Shown here in pieces: positions 59,398 through 64,000 of a stretch of DNA of 64,000 nt (positions within the stretch are counted from its first letter, which is position 1; every line of letters starts with the position of its first letter). This DNA comes from Poseidonibacter ostreae (GTDB lineage: Bacteria > Campylobacterota > Campylobacteria > Campylobacterales > Arcobacteraceae). The notes beneath the pieces were generated by a model. The model was not told where the DNA came from. It saw nothing but the letters and a program-made list of their open reading frames with translations, and did not search any database. The position numbers and the translations under genes were made by a program. The stretch lies in NCBI RefSeq assembly GCF_009208075.1, contig NZ_WFKJ01000010.1, forward strand, positions 1 through 64,000, in the 5' to 3' direction.

Positions 59398-61761
59398 TTA
59401 TTTTAATTTAAGATTCTTTAATCTTAATGCATTTAATATAACAGAAACAGAACTAAAACTCATTGCTGCTGCTGCAATTATTGGTGATAATAATATGCCA
59501 AAAAATGGATATAGTATTCCCGCTGCAATTGGAACGCCTGCAGTGTTATAAATAAAAGCAAAGAACAAGTTTTGTCTTATGTTTTTCATTGTTCCTTTAC
59601 TTAATTTATATGCTTTTAATATACCATTTAAATCACCTTTTATTAAAGTAATCTCAGCACTTTCAATAGCAATATCAGTACCTGTACCCATTGCAATTCC
59701 TACATTAGCAGCAGCCAATGCTGGTGCATCATTTACTCCATCTCCTGCCATAGCTACAATTTTTCCTTGTGATTGTAATCTTTTTATTACAGATAGTTTA
59801 TCTTCTGGTAAAACATCAGAATAAACTTGAGTTATAGAAAGTTTACGAGCAACTGCATTTGCAGTAATTTTATTATCTCCTGTTAACATTACAACATTAA
59901 TCCCGAGATTATGTAAGTTTGATATTGCTTCTTTACTAGAATCTTTAATTGGGTCAGAAATAGAGATAAGTCCTGCTAAAATATTATCAATAGCAATAAA
60001 AATAACTGTTTCTCCATTTTCTCTTAATGTATTAGCTTTGTTAATTGAATCTATTAAATCAATATTTAAACCTTCTATTAACTTTAAATTTCCTAGAGCA
60101 ATGGCTCTTGAATCAACTTCACCTGTAACTCCTTTACCTGTTATGTATTCAAAGTTATCAACTTCTAAAATATCTAACTTATTTTCCTTTGCTTTTTTTA
60201 TAATAGCATCAGATAAGGGATGTTCACTATTTTGTTCAATTGTTGCAGCAAATTTTAAAATATCATTTTCTTTAAAGTTATTTAAACTTACTATAGAAGT
60301 TATTTGAGGTTTACCTAATGTTAAAGTACCCGTTTTATCAACAACAACGGTATCAATATTTTCCATAATTTCTAAAGCTTCTGCATTTTTTATTAGTACA
60401 CCTTCTAATGCCCCTTGTCCAGTACCAACCATAATAGAGATGGGTGTTGCTAAACCTAATGCACAAGGACATGCAATAATTAATACAGCAACTGCATTTA
60501 CTATTGCAAAGGCAATACTAGGTTCTGGACCAAAAAAATACCAAATGATATAAGTAATAATGGATATTCCAATAACAGCAGGTACAAAATACCCAGATAC
60601 AGTATCTGCGACTTTTTGAATAGGTGCACGACTTCTCTGTGCTTGTGCAACCATTTCGATAATTTGAGAAATTAATGTATCTTTACCAATTTTAGTTGCT
60701 TTCATAAAAAATACACCCGTTCCATTTACTGTAGCACCTATAACTTTATCATTAATATTTTTCTCTACAGGAATTGCTTCTCCTGTAATCATAGACTCAT
60801 CAATATTACTTTTTCCTTTTGTAATATGACCATCTACGGGTATCTTCTCCCCTGGTTTTATTTTAAGAATGTCATCAAGTTGAATATCTTCAACATCAAT
60901 GAAGTCTTCACTATTATCTTTGTTAATCCTAATGGCCTTAGATGGTACAAGGTTTAGTAACATCTTAATAGCAACATTTGTTCGTGATCTTGCTCTAAGT
61001 TCTAGTACTTGCCCTAATAAAACTAATGTAATAATAACGCCTGCTGCTTCAAAATAAACAGGTACCGTTCCCTCATCTGTACGTAAATCTATAGGGAATA
61101 GCATAGGAAAGAATAAAGCAATAACACTAAAAATCCAAGCAACACTAACACCTAGTCCAATTAATGTAAACATATTTAAATTTCTATTTACAACAGAAGA
61201 ATACGCTTTAACATAAAAATTCCATCCTCCCCAAAGGACAATAGGTGTTGCAAGAAAGAATTCAATATATTGAATTGTAGACATTGATAAACTAGAGGGT
61301 AAAATATTTTCAGTTAAATCAGCAAGCATTGCTAAAATAAATAAAGGGATAGCCAATATAGTACTTATCCAAAATCTTTTTGTCATGTAATCTAATTCAT
61401 CAGTATTTTCTTCAGTTATATTTTCAATACCCATTGGTTCTAATGCCATACCACACTTAGGACAATCACCAGGTTTGTTAGTAATAATCTCAGGATGCAT
61501 AGGACAAGTATATTTTGTATCTTTATCCGCTTCTACATGAGTTTTATTTTCATTTAAGTGATGATGCTCATGTCCAGAATGAGTATTCTTATTATGCTGT
61601 TTAGCTTCTTTTACTAAATAAGATGAAGGGTTTTTTTCAAACTTAGTTAAACAATTTTGACTACAAAAATAATATTCTCTTTCATCAAAAGACATATTAA
61701 AATCCATTGTATCTTTAACATTCATCCCACATACAGGATCTTTTACATCAATTCTATTCAT
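59398..61761 (-). CDS. Second copper P1B-type ATPase with YHS and metal-binding domains
   Basis: A 787-residue pump. It begins with a YHS-like domain (DPVCGMNV, then YYFCSQNC), a His-rich segment ([17 protein letters not shown]) and a heavy-metal-binding box (CPMHPEI to [10 protein letters not shown]). The pump core has [19 protein letters not shown] and GDGVND. The C-terminal YNTAGVP and [15 protein letters not shown] match the Cu(I) type. An ATG at 61809 would add 16 residues, but AAAGAGA lies ahead of 61761. It overlaps the DUF2933 gene by 8 bases. Confidence 0.9.
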   Translation of the reverse strand: MNRIDVKDPVCGMNVKDTMDFNMSFDEREYYFCSQNCLTKFEKNPSSYLVKEAKQHNKNTHSGHEHHHLNENKTHVEADKDTKYTCPMHPEIITNKPGDCPKCGMALEPMGIENITEENTDELDYMTKRFWISTILAIPLFILAMLADLTENILPSSLSMSTIQYIEFFLATPIVLWGGWNFYVKAYSSVVNRNLNMFTLIGLGVSVAWIFSVIALFFPMLFPIDLRTDEGTVPVYFEAAGVIITLVLLGQVLELRARSRTNVAIKMLLNLVPSKAIRINKDNSEDFIDVEDIQLDDILKIKPGEKIPVDGHITKGKSNIDESMITGEAIPVEKNINDKVIGATVNGTGVFFMKATKIGKDTLISQIIEMVAQAQRSRAPIQKVADTVSGYFVPAVIGISIITYIIWYFFGPEPSIAFAIVNAVAVLIIACPCALGLATPISIMVGTGQGALEGVLIKNAEALEIMENIDTVVVDKTGTLTLGKPQITSIVSLNNFKENDILKFAATIEQNSEHPLSDAIIKKAKENKLDILEVDNFEYITGKGVTGEVDSRAIALGNLKLIEGLNIDLIDSINKANTLRENGETVIFIAIDNILAGLISISDPIKDSSKEAISNLHNLGINVVMLTGDNKITANAVARKLSITQVYSDVLPEDKLSVIKRLQSQGKIVAMAGDGVNDAPALAAANVGIAMGTGTDIAIESAEITLIKGDLNGILKAYKLSKGTMKNIRQNLFFAFIYNTAGVPIAAGILYPFFGILLSPIIAAAAMSFSSVSVILNALRLKNLKLK

Positions 61762-61942
61762 TTGTATTCTCTTTACTATTATTGTTGTTATGGTGATGGT
61801 GTTTACCATGCATGAACATGTGCATGATTGGACATAGAAGTAATATTAATGGCCAAAATCCAATTAATATATTCATTGCGTTATCTGAAAAGTAAAAAAT
61901 AATACCAACAAGTATAATTGTTCCTATAATAATTTTCTTCAT
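61754..61942 (-). CDS. DUF2933 small membrane protein
   Basis: A 62-residue protein with two membrane segments followed by [16 protein letters not shown], the DUF2933 signature (membrane pair with a His-rich tail). Such proteins are found beside metal ATPases and may bind copper or silver at the membrane. AGGAAATAGATC precedes the ATG. It overlaps the ATPase start, so the two are likely made together. Confidence 0.8.
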   Translation of the reverse strand: MKKIIIGTIILVGIIFYFSDNAMNILIGFWPLILLLCPIMHMFMHGKHHHHNNNNSKENTNE

Positions 61943-61974
61943 GATCTATTTCCTTTGTATTAATAAAATGTATT

Positions 61975-62175
61975 TTATAATTCGTCTTTTAAAGCTTTAT
62001 ACTCTTCAATTGAAATTTCTCCTCTAGATAATCTTTCTTTAAGAATCTCTTCATTTGATACATTCTTCTTTTCATCTTTAAAATAGATAATTGTAAATAA
62101 TACAACTACTAAAGTAAACAATATAAACATTATTTCAAAGTGACTTAATCCCTCTAAATTCATATAATCTAACAT
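61975..62175 (-). CDS. Small membrane protein with SHOCT-like C-terminus
   Basis: A 66-residue protein: one transmembrane segment (about 13-32), then EEILKERLSRGEISIEEYKA, a SHOCT tail. It has the same size and order as the gene at 44613, and its promoter has the same CTCCAC-N21-TATAAT plan. AAAGGATTAAAG precedes the ATG. It heads the DUF2933/ATPase operon. Function is unknown. Confidence 0.72.
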   Translation of the reverse strand: MLDYMNLEGLSHFEIMFILFTLVVVLFTIIYFKDEKKNVSNEEILKERLSRGEISIEEYKALKDEL

Positions 62176-62202
62176 CTTTAATCCTTTTTATTTTATATTT
62201 AT

Positions 62203-62235
62203 ATTATAGGGGTTTAGAATGTAAGGAACGTGGAG
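62203..62235 (-). promoter_or_regulatory. CTCCAC-N21-TATAAT promoter
   Basis: CTCCAC at 62235-62230, then 21 bases and TATAAT at 62208-62203. The same pair at the same spacing precedes the paralogous SHOCT gene at 44813. It should start the SHOCT/DUF2933/ATPase operon. Confidence 0.5.
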
Positions 62236-62263
62236 AACATAATAAAAAAATTAAACTAAAAAA

Positions 62264-62289
62264 AAGCTCCTAAGTCAACGTAGGAGCTT
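62264..62289 (-). terminator. Terminator after cusA
   Basis: A perfect 9-bp stem (AAGCTCCTA/TAGGAGCTT) with an 8-base loop is followed on the minus strand by a run of T's. It ends cusA, and it also has T's on the other side. Confidence 0.8.
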
Positions 62290-62312
62290 TTTATAAAAGA
62301 ATATTTGGAGGA

Positions 62313-64000
62313 CTATTTAATTTCTAGTTCACATTCTTTTTGTAGTTTAAGAATATCTCTTCTTTTCCAAATAAAATAAATTGCAGGTAATACTAGTAAT
62401 GTTAAAATAACAGAACTAAGCATACCTCCTACCATCGGAGCTGCAATTCTACCCATAACCTCTGATCCCGTACCTGTACCATAAAGAATAGGTAATAAAC
62501 CGGCAATAATAGCAGCAGCTGTCATCATAACAGGTCTAACTCTCATTCCTGCACCATGAAGAACGGCATGTCTAAGTGTCTCTTCTCTTGGAAGTACATC
62601 TTGACTAGCACATTTCTCAATCATTGCATTATATGCTTGGTTCAAATAAACTAACATAATTACACCAATTTCAACAGAAACTCCAGCTAGAGCAATAAAT
62701 CCAACTGCAACTGCAACTGAGAAGTTATAGCCTTGAAGGTACATCAACCAAATACTACCAACCATGGCTAAAGGTAATGTTCCCATAATCATTGCAACTT
62801 CTATAAAGTTACGGAAATTGATATATAATAAAATAACTATAATCATAAGTGTTAATGGTACCACATATGTTAATTTTTCTTTTGCTCTTTCCATATATTC
62901 ATATTGTCCTGACCATCCAATAGAATATCCTGCTGGTAAGTCTAGTTTCTCATTCACAGTAGCTTGTGCATTTTTTACATAACTACCTATATCAACACCA
63001 TCAATATCAATAAATGACCATCCGTTAAGTCTTGCGTTCTCACTTTTAATTCCAGGAGGTCCATCTTCAACATAAACTTTTGAAACATCTCCTAAAGTAA
63101 GTCTTTGTCCACTTGGTGTAATTATTGGTAATAAAGATAATTGTTCAGGAGAATTTCTGTAATCCTGAGGGTATCTTAAATTAATAGGATATCTTTCTAA
63201 TCCTTCAACTGTTTGAGAGACATTCATTCCTCCAACTGCAGTAGAAACTATTTTTTGAAGATATGCTATATTAAGACCATATCTCGCTGCTTTTTCTCTT
63301 TGTATATCAACTTTAATATATCGTCCACCTGCAACTCTTTCTGAATAAACAGAAGTAGTTCCTGGAACATCTTTAATTATAACTTCTAAATCTTTTCCTA
63401 TTTGTTCAATAATTTTAAGATCAGGACCAGATATCTTAATACCAATTGGAGTCTTAATTCCTGTTGCTAACATATCAATACGAGTTTTAATAGGCATAAC
63501 CCACGCATTTGTAACACCAGGTAGTTTTACAAGAGCATCAAGTTCTTTTTTCAAACTTTCTGTTGTTGTTCCCTCTCTCCATTCACTTTTTGGTTTAAGT
63601 TGAATAAATGTTTCTATCATAGTAAGAGGTGCTGGATCTGTCGCTGTCTCTGCTCGTCCTACTTTTCCAAATACTGTTTCAACTTCTGGTACAGTTTTAA
63701 TTAGTTTATCTGTTTGCTGTAATAATTCTCTTGCTTTACCAATTGAAATACCAGGATATGTTGTTGGCATGTACATTAAATCACCTTCATCTAAAGGTGG
63801 AATAAATTCACTTCCAATTTTGTCTAAAGGCCATAACCCAATACCTAATATAATTACTGCAATTGCCAGAACCATTTTTGGAAATTTTAATACAGCTTTT
63901 AAAACTGGCATATACCCAGCAGTTAACATCTTATTAATTGGATTTTTATGTTCTGGTAAAACTTTTCCTCTAATAAAATATCCCATTAATACAGGTATTA
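62313..64000 (-). CDS. cusA: CusA-type RND copper/silver efflux pump, C-terminal part
   Basis: The visible 562 residues are the second half of an about 1040-residue inner-membrane RND pump. The frame is open to the window edge, where PVLMGYFIRGK continues the protein, so the ATG at 63986 is internal. DEGDLMYMPTTYPGIS, then VGKVGRAETATDPAPL-like and VSVEIGVIMLVYLNQAYN segments, are typical of the CusA/CzcA family. The large membrane end (VRPVMMTAAAIIAGLLPILY) is complete. CusA pumps Cu(I)/Ag(I) with CusB and CusC, whose genes should lie beyond the edge. Confidence 0.88.
   Translation of the reverse strand, partial: IPVLMGYFIRGKVLPEHKNPINKMLTAGYMPVLKAVLKFPKMVLAIAVIILGIGLWPLDKIGSEFIPPLDEGDLMYMPTTYPGISIGKARELLQQTDKLIKTVPEVETVFGKVGRAETATDPAPLTMIETFIQLKPKSEWREGTTTESLKKELDALVKLPGVTNAWVMPIKTRIDMLATGIKTPIGIKISGPDLKIIEQIGKDLEVIIKDVPGTTSVYSERVAGGRYIKVDIQREKAARYGLNIAYLQKIVSTAVGGMNVSQTVEGLERYPINLRYPQDYRNSPEQLSLLPIITPSGQRLTLGDVSKVYVEDGPPGIKSENARLNGWSFIDIDGVDIGSYVKNAQATVNEKLDLPAGYSIGWSGQYEYMERAKEKLTYVVPLTLMIIVILLYINFRNFIEVAMIMGTLPLAMVGSIWLMYLQGYNFSVAVAVGFIALAGVSVEIGVIMLVYLNQAYNAMIEKCASQDVLPREETLRHAVLHGAGMRVRPVMMTAAAIIAGLLPILYGTGTGSEVMGRIAAPMVGGMLSSVILTLLVLPAIYFIWKRRDILKLQKECELEIK

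Overview
The window is strongly AT-rich and reads like a member of the Campylobacterota, most likely an Arcobacter-like bacterium. The best clues are two OprD-like porins of the Campylobacterota type, AAGGA ribosome binding sites, TATAAT-type promoters and the overall codon use. No rRNA, tRNA or core housekeeping operon is visible. Metal resistance, conjugation genes, IS debris and broken genes together suggest a plasmid or a large accessory island.

Layout. (1) 1-3.9 kb holds a SHOCT lipoprotein, an HNH-like protein, a CDF metal exporter and a 5'-truncated LysR regulator. (2) 3.9-25.3 kb is one long minus-strand operon of a mobile element. It carries an HExxH protein, two proteins with sliding-clamp motifs, an orphan DndC-like PP-loop protein, a TGT/DpdA-like TIM barrel, a second PP-loop (PAPS-reductase-like) protein, a DNA methyltransferase, a zinc-finger/Toprim primase, a Cas4-like nuclease, RecT and many unknowns. 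Short hairpins sit at fixed distances before many of the genes. (3) 25.3-26.1 kb is a divergent control region that includes about 370 bp able to fold into a large structured RNA. (4) 26.1-32.4 kb is a plus-strand operon with a TraD-like coupling ATPase and HD-domain proteins, one of them perhaps a MOBH-type relaxase. (5) 32.5-48.9 kb is a copper/silver region: CopZ-like chaperone, ArsR repressor, CopA ATPase, a four-copy tandem gene array, TlpA-like thioredoxin, multicopper oxidase, CopB, a His/Met-rich periplasmic protein, a DUF411 protein, two porins, three OmpR-type response regulators and one histidine kinase. (6) 48.9-51 kb is IS and cargo-gene debris. (7) 51.7-58.5 kb is a complete IS1595-family transposon with 24-bp inverted repeats and an 8-bp target duplication. 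It interrupts an amino-acid permease and carries two restriction-modification systems. (8) 59-64 kb holds a second copper P-type ATPase, a DUF2933 protein, a SHOCT protein and the 3' end of cusA, which runs off the window.

How it fits together. The copper genes form a periplasmic detoxification set: P-type ATPases and CusA export the metal, the oxidase and CopB handle it outside the inner membrane, and small Met/His proteins bind it. Shared promoter repeats (CTACAT-N5-CTACAT placed 10 bp before the -10 box, and a TTCCTCATT direct repeat) tie the porins and small metal genes to the OmpR-type regulators. The mobile element looks like a transmissible replicon with its own priming, recombination and possibly DNA-modification functions. 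The most interesting candidates are the DndC-like/TGT-like/PP-loop/methyltransferase cluster, the repeated leader hairpins with the structured RNA, and the IS1595 transposon carrying two R-M systems.
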